A stretch of DNA of 64,000 nucleotides from Penelope pileata (GCA_013396635.1 WBMW01001713.1:130065-194064); one strand, 5' to 3'. Counted from the stretch's first letter, positions 45,701-59,002 are shown. A program made the numbers and translations. Notes: generated by a model from the sequence alone, not told the origin.

Positions 45701-48109
45701 TATTAGTTTTCACTGTTGCACAATCACAGCTCCCTTGGTGTGTCAAGAACTTCGGCTTAATCATCTCCCAGTGCCTTCCTGTCCAAAAACCTTGGCAAAA
45801 TAGTTATCAGAGGTCTCTTCACACCACAGTACAGATACTACTAGCCACCAAAGTCTGTCTGCACAAGAATACTTGACCATTCACATCTTGTTCTTTCCCA
45901 CTTTGATTGTTTTTGAGCCTTCAAATCTGTTTTTGGGAAGACATGTTACATGGTCAGAAACTGCGCTCAGTGAGTTTTGTGGCTCAGAACATGGCACCCA
46001 GTCCATGCAGCTGTCTTGGTAAGCAGTGATCATAAAAATAAACATTGGGAGAACACATGAAAAGTAAGTAGGAGAGTTACACTGAGCTGGCGGGGAACGG
46101 CTGTGCTCTGGGGGAAACAGCTGGCTTCATTTTTATCTTGGTTTTCTAAATTATGTGTCTAAGTCCTGTTTCTAAGTTTACCATCCATAGAGAACGGCCA
46201 GAGTTTAACCGGCTTTTCCTTCTCTAGCTGCTTTTGCCACAGAAGTTTCCATAGGCGGAAAAAATTCCTTCCAAATTCCACCGAGCAGCCTCAAACTCAG
46301 CAGCCTCTTCTGCAGCCCTGCAGGGAACTGTAGTGCCCCACCGCAGGAGCCCTGGCTCTGCTGCTACCCTGTGGGCAGCATGGCTCTGCTTTGGGTGGGA
46401 AAAGCCTTGGAATAGTCTTGTGGCTGCTGGGTTTGCTGTTTTGTCACTGGTTTGATGACACACGCTGCTGCACAGACACAATGTGGTGCTCACCCTGGTT
46501 GGGAGCGTGGTTACTTGGGGATGGGCACAGCACAGGGAGAGCGTTAGCTCTGGAAACAAGTCTGCGGGCAGCCTGGTTTTGTTTTACCCCATGGTACTGG
46601 GAGGAAGAAGTATTTATTTCCTCTGTTCCTCAGGGAGCTTCGCAGCCACCACTTCTATTTTTGGGCTGCTGGAGCTCAGCACCGTGCGAGTGCGTGCTGC
46701 CTGGGTTTTTCCACTTGCCCCGAGTGCCCGAGGCAGATCCTCCCAGCACGGGGAGCATTTCTTCTTGAGAAAGAAAGAAGAAAAGATAGTGTCCTCAAAT
46801 TTCGTAGGCCTTGAGATGAACCCAAGCTGTGTGTCTGCAGGACTGTGACTGTGGCTATTAAAACTGTGCTATGGGAGCTCCTGCAGGGATGGGGACTAAC
46901 CAGGCGTGCTGCTGAAACCCCACTGTGCCACCAGTAGAGAGGGGAGAGAGGACTGTGTGCAGGGGCCCTGCCTCTGGAGGGTGAGATCTGTCTGACTTTT
47001 GGTTTTGCTTTCACTTGTCTTTGTAACTGGAGTCAAAGACTCTTCAACCCACATCTTCTCTATCCTTTTCCCCTGACTGCTTTCCCATTCCCCTGGGTTT
47101 CCATCTCATCAGATGCACAGCTGGATGAGGATTGTAGCCCCAGGAGCAGCTTTACCGAGTGCTCTGCTTGCTGCAGAACAAGCGTGATCTTTGCACCTAC
47201 ATCTCATACTAAATAGCAGTGTGGGGCCTTATGCCTTGCTTTACTCTTTGGGACTACCTGTGCCTTTGGGATTATGTTATGCCTGTGGAACGGAAATCTC
47301 ATTCATCTATTGCTTCAGGTGTCCATAGGAGAAAACGGAGGTATTCCACTTACCTTTGAGCTATAGAAATAATTTAATTGGACATTCGGATTACAGGATA
47401 AACAGGATCTGCTTTCTAATAACTTTGCTGTCAGTTGTTTGGACACTGAGGATGCTTGCATTGCCCGAACAAAGGCTCCAGTTGGAGAGACAGGAGCAGC
47501 CTGTTGCTGAGCACTGGCTCAACGCTGCCCCTGCACTGCTCCTTGCTCTCCAGCTCAGTCTGCTTTGATGCTCATCCTGGGGTATGGGCCCAGCGCAGGA
47601 AAACAGCCCCCCGGAGCAGCGAGCCCGAAGCAGTGTGCAGGCACCAACCCAGCTCTCAGGCAGCCTTCAAAGCTGTCCAAGACAGCTGTCAGAGACAGAA
47701 GACAGCTTTGTGGCTGCGGGCTGCCATGTTGATTGCTGGCTACTTTGCCAGGCCTTTTGGAGCCATTGGCTATGTGGTGAATAAGCCCATTGTTGCCTTC
47801 TCCATGAGCAGCGGCCCTTCGGCACCAGCGTGGGCGTTGCTACAGCACAGTGCTGCTGCCCTGCACCAGCAGCAACACCCGGGGGGCATCGCAGGATGGG
47901 ACACAGGGCACGGCTTGTTTCCATGGACCCTACAGAGGTGGCCTTGCTGGAGGAGAGCAGGAACACCAAAATAGCACAAGCACCTGTTTTCCTTTCAGCA
48001 CCAAAACATCGTGGCTAGTAATAGCAGCTGCACCTGCGAAGAGAGGTGAGGACAGAGCCCTTGGTAGGCAGCTGGCCTCAGCGACAGTTTGCCCATTTTC
48101 TGGTGGCAG

Positions 48110-48222
48110 CTCCTTAGATCGGTGGCATATCTGGAAGCATGACAAGTGCCATTTTCAGGAAGAGCCTCTGAGTCACTCCCAGACCTCGCGTCCCTGCTCC
48201 CCGGGGCTTCTGGAAACAACTG
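48110..48222 (+). other. Candidate internal exon (113 nt)
   Basis: The acceptor TTTTCTGGTGGCAG ends at 48109 and a strong donor, CAACTG then GTGAGTGTTTTT, begins at 48223. One phase is open across the whole segment, reading SLDRWHIWKHDKCHF near its start and PCSPGLLETTG at its end. It lies on the strand predicted to be transcribed, in a locally GC-rich zone. The length is typical of vertebrate internal exons. The peptide is not recognised and no domain is visible. It is among the better exon candidates of the right half, still well below certainty. Confidence 0.22.
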
Positions 48223-49332
48223 GTGAGTGTTTTTCTCCCGATGCTTTTGACTTTCACGTGACAGGAAGTGACAGGAAAGACTGAGTGCATCTCAGTAATT
48301 TCATTTTTTTTAATCTCATCAAGACTTCGTCTACAAGAGGGAGATGACTCAAGACATGAGAGGAACGCTATTTTCCAGCCCTCTTGATGCAGCATGTTGG
48401 AGCCAAGAGCAGTGCCAGTGTTTTGCTGGTGGTTGCTCGAGCTCCCAGAGGCTGCGGACACAGCCAGAACCCCTGGCCCTGCCAGCACCACTTGTCATCC
48501 TGACCTTATGTTCCAGTTTGAGGGTGAAAGGGCCTATTTTTTCCTTTCTGTTAATTTTAAGGAGGTAAATATAGCCAGAGAAGTGACCTCTTAGTCCCAT
48601 GGAAATCTGTAAGTTTAAAGCTGAGAACATGAATTTTCACAGTAGCTCTTGGTTTATTTGTGCACTGGTTATTGTTTTGCTTAGCTTGAGGTGCTGCTGT
48701 GTGGCTCCAAGTATAGCTAATTAGCTGCAGGTCAGCTGTCTTTGCGGAAAAATGACAGAAGCTTTAATTTAATTAAAAATTGTTTTCTGAGAAAAAAAAA
48801 AAACGTATGTTCAAACATCACCGAACATAGTCTTCAGTTAAGGTTTCCCAAGTATGTGTTTTTGTTTAAACCGCTATCTGGCTAATTCTGGCTCTATTGA
48901 AGTAGCTTTACCTTGACACTGATATAACTCCCACCAGGTCAGAGTGATGCCTGAAATGTACAGAAGTGCTTGCTAAAACATGTTTTGTGAGACGAAGCAG
49001 TACTCAGGGCGGGGCAGCAAAGGGGCATGAGCAAAGCCAGGACAGGGGAGGGAACCGGGACAGCGAGGAAGTGAACAGAGCTGATCTCTGGGGCAGCAGA
49101 TCCAGAAAGGAGGCATGGAAGGAGGGTCTCCAAAAGGGCAAGATGGTCTTAATTGTAGGCTGCTCCTCCAGAGGTGCTGGGACATCCACAGAGGGGACTG
49201 CTGTCAGCCTTGTGTTTGTCAGAGAGGAGGCGAACCTCAGGCAGGGAGCAGCTTTGCAGGGACCCAAGTGAGCTCATTTTTTCCACTTTTGGCAGCCCGG
49301 AAGGAGTGATTTTCGGTGCTTTCATGAGATCT

Positions 49333-49348
49333 ATGAAATATATTTCAT
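49333..49348. repeat. Perfect 16-bp palindrome
   Basis: ATGAAATATATTTCAT is identical to its reverse complement. Immediately upstream, TTCAT and ATGAA flank an AGATCT core, so the same half-sites alternate over about 29 bp. It could extrude a small cruciform or bind a homodimer; chance is possible in AT-rich DNA. Confidence 0.7.
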
Positions 49349-50334
49349 GGAGGGGCCACGCAGGCAGCCAGGATGCACTGAAGGTTCCACAGAACCAGTT
49401 CCTTCAAAAGGTCTGACAGAGGCAGAGGGTGGAAACAAAGCTAGATTGTGTGGGTCCATGGTGTGGTATTTATTTTTTTCCCTTTACAATGAGCTTAGAT
49501 TGTATTTTTAAATAATTACACAACTGATGTGGGTTGAGTTTCTCAGAACCACTTTCTTTAGCAGAAGAAAAACAAACGTGTGCTCTTTCTCATTGATGTG
49601 TATGGCTCCCAGCCCAGCACGGCTCTGATCAGGCCATGCAGGTGCTGTTGCACAGCAAATCAAATGAATGGAAACAGAGGCATGAACTGTGCTTTTATCA
49701 GCCAGAACGTGAGCCACAGGAAACAAGGTCATCTATAAGAGTGATCAACAACACTTAACAACAGCTCTGAGGTGGAACCGAATGAGAAGTACTGATCAAA
49801 AATACTCCATGATATAAAACTGGCTCAAAATTGAGACCCTTCCAAAGCTTTTTATTTTCCCTGTGGTGACTGCAGAATTAATAGGACACATGCTCATTAG
49901 TCTGCAGGAGGTTATTGTGATGGATTATAATCGATGTGACAGCCACCCGAGGTAACTCAGGGACTGAACTCCTGCTTCTCCCATGGAAGCTTTAGCCCTC
50001 TCCCATTTCTGCCTTCTGCCACCTGTGCCATCAGCCATACATATTAAATGATGAAAAAAATAATTGAGACATTATGAAAAAAAAACAAAACAGGAGATTA
50101 CACTGCGAACTAGAGAGCTCATTAGGAAGAACTTTAATTAAGGGTCAGAGAAAGCAGCGGAGCACACTTGTGGTGGCTTCTTGGAGAGTCAAGGTTTCTG
50201 CCTCCTCTGAGGCAAAAAGGACGTGAAAGCATGCCCATATACTACATAAAAGTGTTGGTGACTCCTTTCAAGAAAGTTACAATGGTGTTTTCAAGAGTAG
50301 GAGGATGAAATGAAACCAGTAAAGATGACCAGCT

Positions 50335-50385
50335 CACAGAATACTTGAGATTGGAGACCTCCTCCTGGAGATCTCCAGGAAGCCC
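50335..50385 (-). mobile_element. Possible degraded CR1 tail, inverted
   Basis: CACAGAATACTTGAGATTGG, then AGACCTCCTCCTGGAGATCT resembles the reverse complement of a CR1 terminus with several substitutions and indels. It is too short and diverged to be sure. Confidence 0.3.
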
Positions 50386-53063
50386 TGGAAACCCAGCCCT
50401 CCTGTCTGCAGCAGGATCAGCTGAAGCAGGTTGCCAGATCTGTGTCTGGACACCACGTAAATACCTCTGTGGATGGAGACTCCTCAGCCCCTGCTTTCCA
50501 TCAGGTATTTTTTGGCAGGACAAGATTGATGTGATCTGTGCAACTGAGTTTTACCCATGGTGATGTTCTTGGTTTGGCACCTGAAGAAGAGTCACGGCCT
50601 CTGACAGTCAGGGGTAAGCCCAAATTAACCTGCATTCTTGTCAAGGAAGAGCAAACAGTAATAATGTTCACCTTACATCATGCCAGATTTACTCTTTATC
50701 TGCTCTTTATTGAGTTTGTGTTTTCCAATTGTTTTAGTATTTGTTTTCTACAGTGGGAACTGTAACTATCCTTCAGCTGAGCTGAAGTGCACCACTTCTG
50801 CTTTCAGCACGCAGTCACTGCTGGTTCATGTAAGGGAAAAGGCAGCTTTGCCACTGAGTGGCTGCTTGCTGCCCTCTGGGCAGCTGCTGCTCATCACGTG
50901 GTGGAGGCTCATCAGGCTGCCCTGCCTGCAGCAGTGCCTAGGAGCCACTGCTGTCAGAGAGAACAGTGATATCCTGGAGCTTCTGATTTAATTTGCGACT
51001 CCACAAGAGCCCTGATTGTAATCTTTTACATCAGAGGGAAGCACAACGTGTATTTACCAGATCATCTGAAACAATCATACAGGCCAAAATCTGTTTCTGT
51101 TTCCCCTGGAAAAAGCAAGAACACTTTTACCTGGCTTTGGATTCTCCCTAGAACTGCTGCAGAGGACTTATCCCAGAGGTGCATGACCCTGCAGCTGGAC
51201 ACAGGAGGCCCCTGGTCTCCCTCCAAGCCCGGTGCATCCTGTTTGGCTTTGCAGCAAGTGTAAGGAGGTTGGGGGAGCTGGAGCTCTCAGCATCATATGG
51301 AGCTGCCAGCACAGCCCCAGCACATGTTGGGAAAGTGCAGAAACCAGAACTATTCAGGGATTCTCATCAGAGAAGACAATAGGGGCTGCTGGCTTTTCCT
51401 GGGCTGAGCCCATGAAGGGGCTGCACAGCTCAGTAAATGCTTGCTGAGACACCATCAAGCGTGGGCAGTGATGCGGAAGGCATACAAGAGTCTTTCTGGG
51501 GGTATCAGAAGGAAGAATGTTGCTAGACTGCAGATATCTAGTCATGCAAAGCCCAGAGAAAATGCCCTCTTGCATACAGTGCCCTGTTACCTTCGGGGGG
51601 GACAATGTCTCCATCCATCGCCTTCTGAGACATAGCACGAAGGGATGTTCCTGGTGAAGGAGGTTGGACCAGCTGGTGCTGCTTACTTTGATGCTTTCAC
51701 ACAAGGAACCTGGATGAGAAAGAAGGAAGGGATCCAAGAAGCTCCATTTGTATGAATTTTGCATGGATCCCTGTGTGCAGGCTGGCAGTTCTATCTATTC
51801 TGGACTTTAATTTCCTTGGGGAGAAAAACATTTGGTTCTGAGATAGCTTTGAGTAGTACTTTATCTCCTGAGTGGTTGTTTTTTCTTTGAGATAGGAGGG
51901 AGTTCTGTTCTCACAAATGGCATGCCTTGTTATAAACATAGATTGAAGTTCCATATGTTACGGAAAACGCTTCCTGCTCTGAGCCTTCAGCTATGATACA
52001 CAGAAAGCATGATACATAATTCCTGCTAGACTGCTAGCAGAAATGCTCATTTGAGTCATCACAAAATCAAGCTTCAAGCAAAGGCTGGAGGGTTTGGTTC
52101 CTAGGCTGAAGGACCCGTCTTCCAGCTGGGTGTCACAAGAACGCCTTCACAGAGTAGATCAGCAGTCTTGTGCCTTGCAGATCCAGCTTCTTAGGAGGCT
52201 TATCTCTGAAACAGGTTCCACCATGAACCATGGTTAGTAAACACACAAAGAAAGAAAACATGAATGAACGGACATTCATGGTGAAGAAGATTTAAGACAG
52301 TAGATATTATGCAGCCCTTTCAGAAGGGCTCTTTGGTAAGGTAAATTCAAAGCCACATTCTGCTTGCAAGTCGTTCTCCCTGTGAAATTATGGACTGAGC
52401 CAAATGGTTGCAGACCAGAATCCTATCTTTAAGTAAATGTGATTCGTCTCCTCTGATGGGGTAGGCTTTAAAAGCATGTGAGTTAACACAGAACTTGAAT
52501 GCCAGCACTTGGTTCCAAGTGTCCTGCTTTGAATTCTGTTTTCCTGGGATCACCAAGTTGCTTACGTACGAGCAAACTGGTTACAGAGCCTGGGAATCAA
52601 ATAGTCAGATCATCACTTGATTGCCATGAAGGGAAAGATTTAGGTCCTGAACCCAGTTTTAAGAGATTTTTGATCCTTTCATGGAAAAAAAAAAATTCAA
52701 CTGTGGAATAGGGCTTCTTCAGCTCTTTTATTTCAAGTCAAACTCAGAGTCAATAGTACTCTTGAAAAGCCTTTTTCTTTTTCTCTCTGCATTAAAGACT
52801 GCGTGTTCAAATTGTTTCTAAAAATACTTGGTATTTTCAAATACAAAAACTGTTGAGCGGTGTCCTTGCCTGGTGCAACCACTTACCCCCTGCAATTTAA
52901 GTCTGTAGACTGTAGATTGATACCACAGGCCCTTTTAGAAAAGGCAGCATGCTATGATATCCTCAAAGTTCAAACAGGCTTGAGATTGCTGTTCTTGTCT
53001 ACTGGTGAAAGAAACAAAACACAAAATGTACCAGCTTGGTATGTACCAAAGTAGATTTGTATT

Positions 53064-53079
53064 AAAAAAAAAAAAAAAA
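53064..53079 (+). repeat. Poly(A) tract, 16 A
   Basis: An uninterrupted 16-A run after TTTGTATT. No recognisable retroposed sequence precedes it. Confidence 0.9.
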
Positions 53080-55255
53080 TGCTACTTGCTTCTATGACAA
53101 CATTGGAGACATACAAGAAATACCACGCTGCACATCCCACACATTAAAGAGATAACTGCCTGCTACCCTGAAGAGGCTGTAGAAATTTCGCTGGGACTTA
53201 AAGACTTAATGTTCCTTGTTCATGTGTCTGCGTGACTATAAGGTGTCTTGGTGCAGAGCAAGACTGTCTGCGAGCTGGCAAATCAAGCCTGCCCTAATTC
53301 TGCAGCAGAGTGGTGTCCACCACTGTGACCCTCAATGGGGCATCTGGAGCTGACAGTAGCTGTGGTGCCTCTAGTCCAAATTTTAAGAGCCCTCAAGCAC
53401 AGGGAAGCTGACAGAAATAATCTGACAGCTGAGGAAGGCTGTAGGCAGCCCTGTCTTGTGCTGTTCTAGATATGGAGAAGATGACAATCTCCCATGTTGA
53501 TGAGGAAATTATTTATCAATGATCCAGTGCTACAAAGTTTAAATACTACCTCTGCCAAATATAATCCTCAAACCAAGGTGCAACTGCCTGCCTTCCTCAC
53601 CTGGAATGCAGGATCAGGAGTTTCATGCTTTTTGGTTTTTTCACCATCAGGTTGCTTTGAAGACAAAATGGCTTGCTTGAACTTTGCATACTGTAAAATG
53701 TAGAGTGAGAAGAACAAGAGGTAGGACTTCTGTGCCCACCAAAAGCTATAGTTTAAGTCTGTCTCTGTGCATTTTTCTGACCTCTTCAGGTGATCTCAGG
53801 ATCAGGCCAGGGAGGTAAATCATCACTTCTGCCTCAGCAGCACAGACCACTGACCCTCAGCATCCACCATGGCTGGTGGATGTTGGCATTTCCCCACCTA
53901 GAGGGCCTCAAGTGGAGCTATCTGAGGTGGGAGATAGAGATGAGTTTCCCAGGCTGCCCAGACCAAGAAATCTTGCAGGAGGGCATGGCAAGGCAGGTTC
54001 AAGGTGCTGTAGGCCTACTTCCACCTGGGTCTCATGTTCCCCCTGCCAGTAGACCCAGGAGCTCCTCTGAAGCTCAGACAGGACGTGGGACCTTCACAAT
54101 GCCTAGTTCAGGGCTTACGAGGGCCTCAGCTGAACATCAGGGAGTAGCAGGAAAGGACACGAGAGGAGCTGAGGGCACCTATGCTGACCTTGTGCACTTA
54201 AGCTGGAGGACAGGGCTGGGTGGCCACAGCAGCAGGTTCCTGTCAGCCCCACGGTCACTCAGAGCAGCAGGTCCAGGCTGAGATCAATGCGGGAGCAGCA
54301 GGGACCAGGCACAAGCTATGGCACAGCTGCTCAGCTGTAGCCTGGGAGCTCAGGCCTGAGCTCTCTGCAGGTAGCACATGGCCCAGGTGAGACTGGGCAG
54401 GGCATTCAGGCTCCATTAAAGCTGACAGGGTCCTGCTTATTGCTTGGCCCCACCTGTAGAGTGGAGGTGTGACTCACCAGTGCAACTAGCCTCCCAATCA
54501 ACACACATCCCCACTAGAAACTGTCAGGAGGAATTAAGGGTGGAGTCCCATGGGTAAGAAGCAGGGTGTTTTCTCCTCTAGGAGCTACCCTGTCGGTTCA
54601 AAGGGCTGGGTACTGTCTGCTGCCCTGGAGGTGACTGCATGCAGGTGGCCTGATTGGGTTGGCTTCTTGTTATCCTCCTGCAGCCTGCCAGCAGCTCTCC
54701 AGGCTGGGAGGTTTCAGGATAATGTGCTTGATCAGCTTTCTGCTTAGTCTGTGTGGTGAAGTGGAGGGCTAGTTTGCTGTCACTGTATATCTTCTCCTTA
54801 GTTCTCCTCCTCTTGAAGCAGCAGGAGCAGTGGTAGAAGTGTCGTTATTAATGGCAGCCCATAATTGCGAACTTGGCAGCTGGTGGATTGGCCAAGATGA
54901 ACTCATTGGTGTTCCTGTCTGCACAATGCGATGCAGAAGAGGCAGCTTTAATTAAAACCAATCGCCATAGATCATACAGCAGGCTTATCATCTTGCAGGC
55001 ACAGCAAACCAAGAGTACTAGACTGTGGGAAACGGAGATGGCCTGCAGCGTGAATCGTAATAACTGAGCACAGGCAAGGGGCACTGATATTTACTGCAGA
55101 GTAAATGCATCGACCCCACTTCTTGCTTCCTCTCATGAGGATGCCTTTAAGCACAGCCTGCTCCATGATGTTGCTATCAGCACTGCACAACGCACAAGTC
55201 TGTGCTTTTGGGACCACACTGCGATGCTCATCTGGTACCTGGGCTGGCAATCATT

Positions 55256-55350
55256 TCATCATAAGGGTTGGAAGAGACCTCCAAGATCACTGAGTCCAGC
55301 TGTCAACCCATCTCCCTTGTGCCCACTAACCATATCCTTCAGTGCCACAC
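55256..55350 (-). mobile_element. CR1 LINE 3' end fragment, inverted
   Basis: TTCATCATAAGGGTTGGAAG, then AGACCTCCAAGATCACTGAG, TCCAGCTGTCAACCCATCTC and CCACTAACCATATCCTTCAG, then TGCCAC, is the reverse complement of a CR1 tail of the type that carries a CCACTAAACCATGTCCCTCA block. The match stops at about 55350, where the GGGACATC repeat begins. Confidence 0.88.
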
Positions 55351-55600
55351 TGGGGACATCTGAGAGGCCCTGGGGACATCCAAGGAGAAATGACACTGTC
55401 CCAAGGACCATTGGATGTCCCTGCACAGCGGGACATCTGTGAGGCTTCAGGGACATCCCAGAAGACACGGGGACACAGAGACAACCAAGGAGACGTGAGA
55501 ATGTAAGTGGAGCCATAGGGAGGTCTGAAGGGCACTGGGGACATCCAAGCATTTGCAGGGACATCTAAGGGCCATCAGGGATGTCCAGGGAGATGTGGAG
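55351..55600 (+). repeat. Degenerate GGGACATC(C) tandem repeat
   Basis: GGGGACATC or GGGACATC occurs at about 55352, 55372, 55430, 55450, 55537 and 55558, with further decayed units and the inverted form GGATGTCC near 55413 and 55579. Spacing is irregular (roughly 20 bases between some neighbours), so it is an old minisatellite-like array rather than a clean satellite. It starts at the CR1 breakpoint. Long frames on - across it arise because the repeat lacks stops there. Confidence 0.65.
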
Positions 55601-58600
55601 CCACTCAAGAGTATGGGAGTCACCTGAGGTGACAGAAAGCTGTGACCATGATGTATGGTTAATGCTCTGTGTGTAAGCAGTCATGGAGGCTCAGCCACTC
55701 ACAGCCCAGAGTGCATAAGCACGTGGGGTGAGTCTGAAGCTCTTTCAGACTCTTGCAGTTTCTGCACTCAATAATCCTGAGTATTTGAAGGCTCGGAAGT
55801 ATTACATTCAGAGCACAAAGAATACAGAGGAGCTGTGATTGTACTCAAAGATAGTATCCAATGGTGTAAGCTACAGTAGTTAAATCCCTTACTAAAAGGG
55901 CAAGGCAGCACATTTAAAGCCAAGCTTTTGGCCTCTGTGCTCCATTCTAAGCCAGTCTGAAAGTCTGCATTCTACTCCTGGCCGTGATTTGCATTGCTGG
56001 GAGCTGAGTGATGCTCAGTGGAGCTCCGACCAGGCGTATGCCTTTGCTTTTCGTTAGATAACTGATTTTGCTGAAAACAGCTAGATGTATTATTCATTAA
56101 TACCTCCTGCAGACCAGTTTTCCTGGGCTGTTTGCAGTGAAACATTTCAGTGTAGTGTGGCTATGGGGTTGAAAGGCATATGTGAAACTTCTGTTAGCTG
56201 TGCGCAAAGAAACTCATGAAAGTCCCAATCCACAAGAGACTACAGAATTACCAAACTTGCTACCTCCAAGAATTCAAAAGTCATGAGTCAGGCCTCAGTC
56301 ATAACTTTTTTTTAAACACAAAGAAACCTCAGGGTCTTTATTTGCTTACTGGCTTCTGAACATTGAGTTCTTGTTCTCAAACATTCAGGCCCTCATAGTT
56401 GTGGAAAGAAATCTATTTCTAAATGAAAAGCCAGATTCTCTTGCAGTAGCAGTCTTACAGGAGCCTAAATACAAGTTTTATACCTTGTATGTGTGTGCAT
56501 GAACACTCCTACAGTCCAATGCTACCACCTAACATGCTCCTTCTCTAGTCAGACCTCCGAATGGTCCAGGTTATAGCAATGACATTAGGAACTGAGGGCT
56601 GGTTTCAAAATCTTCCCAAACTGAGCTTTGCACACCTAGGAAAGCATGCTCAAGGGAAAAACTTCATGGATATCTCTGAGGAACGGCCATGAAAAGGGAC
56701 GTTTCTTGCCAGATCTTGCACAGAACTGTGCCTTCAGCAGGCACCCAGAGGCTGGCAAACACAGAGGTGTCCCCTGCTTTTTCCTTAGGATGACACAAAG
56801 TGGTTATTTTAATCCTAGGTCTGAAGTGCTGCCAAGCTTTATTTAAAAATACATAGAAAGAAAGGCAAGCATGCAAGTCATGGGAAGCTTCCGGGTACAT
56901 TGCAGCCATGCTAGTAACGCTACATGTGTTTCTGTTTACAGTTCACTCCTCCATTGCCCGAAGCCAAATCCTCTGGCTCGTCCCTTTTCTCTGTCGGTAG
57001 CACGGAAGAGAACAGTCACAGTCAGTGTGTGGGTGCAGGCATGGAGGGACTGCATCACCACTGTGTTGGGTGAGGAGCTGGGATCGCTGCAGCAGCAGAA
57101 AGGGTGTGCAGGCACACAGAGGTTTCAAAGCTTCAAATGGAATGAAAGCTGCATAACAGAGACCAACCTGGCTGGTCTTCTCACCTTCAGTCTGCAAAGC
57201 AGCATAAGCAAAAGACAAATTTTCATCTATTTCTGTGAGATGCTGCCCTTAAATGTCCTGAAGTGTGGAAAATTTGGGGCTGCAAAGAGCCTTCTGGAGA
57301 AGGTACATTGCGCTCATCCCAACCTGGTGTTGAATCCAGTTTACCATCCCTTGCATTTAACCATCAAACACTTTGCTAGTTTGAACTTGAGTCTCACTTG
57401 CTATTAAGCATTTCTGTTTCAAAGCTGATCTCCTGGAACTGGCCCCTGCTTTGAGGACATTGTGTACCTCTGAACCAGCGTGAGCTCTGCCTGTCCCTGC
57501 GCTCACCTGGGGCTGGCGCTGGGTGCTGAGCAGCTGAATCCAGAGTTTCAGGTTTCATCAAAAGCATTTAACGGGGCTTTGCTAATGGGCCTTTCACCTT
57601 AGCACTTAATCTCTCCTGCTGGCAACTGTTACTGTTTATCAGTCCAAACCCAGTGTCCCTTCCTGGAGCATGTCCCTGCAGGGGGACCTGATGGGATGGG
57701 ATAATCAGCTCTGAAAAACTGAGCTTAACCTCTTGCATCAGACACCGTGCTTGACCATACAAGACAGCAATTCTGTTGTCGAATACCGGCAGCTGTGTTT
57801 CCCTTCTTGCAGACGTAAAGCACTCCAGCAGTTGGGTTCCTCAGCAATGAAACGGCTTTTGGAGAAGACAGCAAGAGGGTGAGGAGTGCCACCTCGCTCA
57901 GGGCTCTTAGGAACTAATCATCAGGAGGTTCCCTGCTCTCACGTGTTTGTGCAGCTTTCAAGAAGGATTCAGTGAAGGTGATGTGTGACAACAGCAGCAC
58001 TGTTACACAGTGTGGCTGTGGGCAGGTGGGCCAAGAGAAGCGGGATTAACTCTGGAGAAAGCTTTTCATTTGCAGCAGCTGTGCTGACTTGGTGCACCTA
58101 CCTCCCCTTGTTGCTGCCTGTGGGTTCGGGTGGCTGAGGGTGCTCCCTGCCACCTCACAGTGAGAGGGGCAAGAGATGGAGGGAAAAAGGGTGCTCTGTA
58201 AGTCTTCCCAAAACATTTTAAAAGTTTAAAATGAAATTGGATGAGCTTCCTGAGGGCTCAGGGTTTGAGCACACACCATCTGGCCGAAAGCTCTCCTTGT
58301 GTGGAGGTTGGACTCCTGGATGTCCAAGGCTGTCCAATGGGAGTTGCTTCCATGCAAAGTATCACAAAGAATAGTTTTGATACTACAGATCATGCATTGT
58401 TTTGTTGTTTTCTTTTCCCACTCTCAATGCTTGTAAAATTCCAAATGCTCCAGAGGTGTCTAAAATCGCGTGGATCTTTGTATGCAATGTGTTTCTCAAA
58501 ATGCATTCACTCTGCTGGGGAGAAACAAAACATGTCTGCTTGTTAACTCTTACAGTGATGAACAGTGAAGTTGTTCCATGGCTTCACATCTGGAAAGAAG

Positions 58601-59002
58601 GTGAAGGGCCAGCAGGAAGAATCTGCCAGAGCCGTAACCAGGGCTGATGGTTCTGGAGGAGCTGAAAAGTTGTACGCATTTGGATTCATGTTCATAAAGA
58701 TGCTTTCTAGTACATTTTAACCTGATTTTATCCAGTTTTAGACAACTGTTGTATACTTCAGTACTGAAATTGTCTGTACTTGAGGTTAGAGCTATAAATA
58801 TGCTAGGAAATGTGTGTGCAGACAAGTCTTAAGAAACCTCAGACAAATCCTGCCATGGTGGTGAATGTAATGAACATTGGGATAGCTGCAAGCTGGAATC
58901 CACAATCGTGTTGCAGTGATCACTTCTGCTTCTCTAAATGATGAATGTTTGATTATCCAGTGGGAAGGCAGTCAAAATTCTAGCCCCCCTTCAGATAGGC
59001 CG
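55601..59002. other. Non-coding stretch
   Basis: No confident gene. The open frame at 56871-57407 on + (178 codons) is the longest here; it has no recognisable domain, and a weak GTACAT donor at about 57302 is its only splice signal. No repeats recognised. Confidence 0.5.

Larger units (their letters stand above)
45701..55255. other. Long non-coding stretch
   Basis: About 9.5 kb with no confident gene. It includes a locally GC-rich zone at 47.5-48.3 kb with an exon candidate (48110-48222), a GC box at about 49009, a perfect 16-bp palindrome (49333-49348), a possible degraded CR1 tail (50335-50385), a splice-bounded but stop-filled segment (50505-50612), a 16-A run (53064-53079), and a GC-rich interval at 53.8-54.4 kb with a 163-codon open frame lacking recognisable features. 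Confidence 0.5.

Noticed and set aside
51650..51680. GGAGGTTGGACCAGCTGGTG resembles the end of a CR1 coding region
   Set aside because: The similarity is limited to about 20 bases with no neighbouring CR1 sequence or tail.
16857..53079. Poly(A)/poly(T) runs as marks of processed pseudogenes
   Set aside because: None is preceded by recognisable exon-joined coding sequence or flanked by clear target-site duplications.
53790..54281. 163-codon open frame on +
   Set aside because: No domain, compositional explanation (GC-rich, few T-starting stops) and no bounding splice pair.
56871..57407. 178-codon open frame on +
   Set aside because: No recognisable domain; it begins inside non-coding-like sequence and only a weak GTACAT donor is present.
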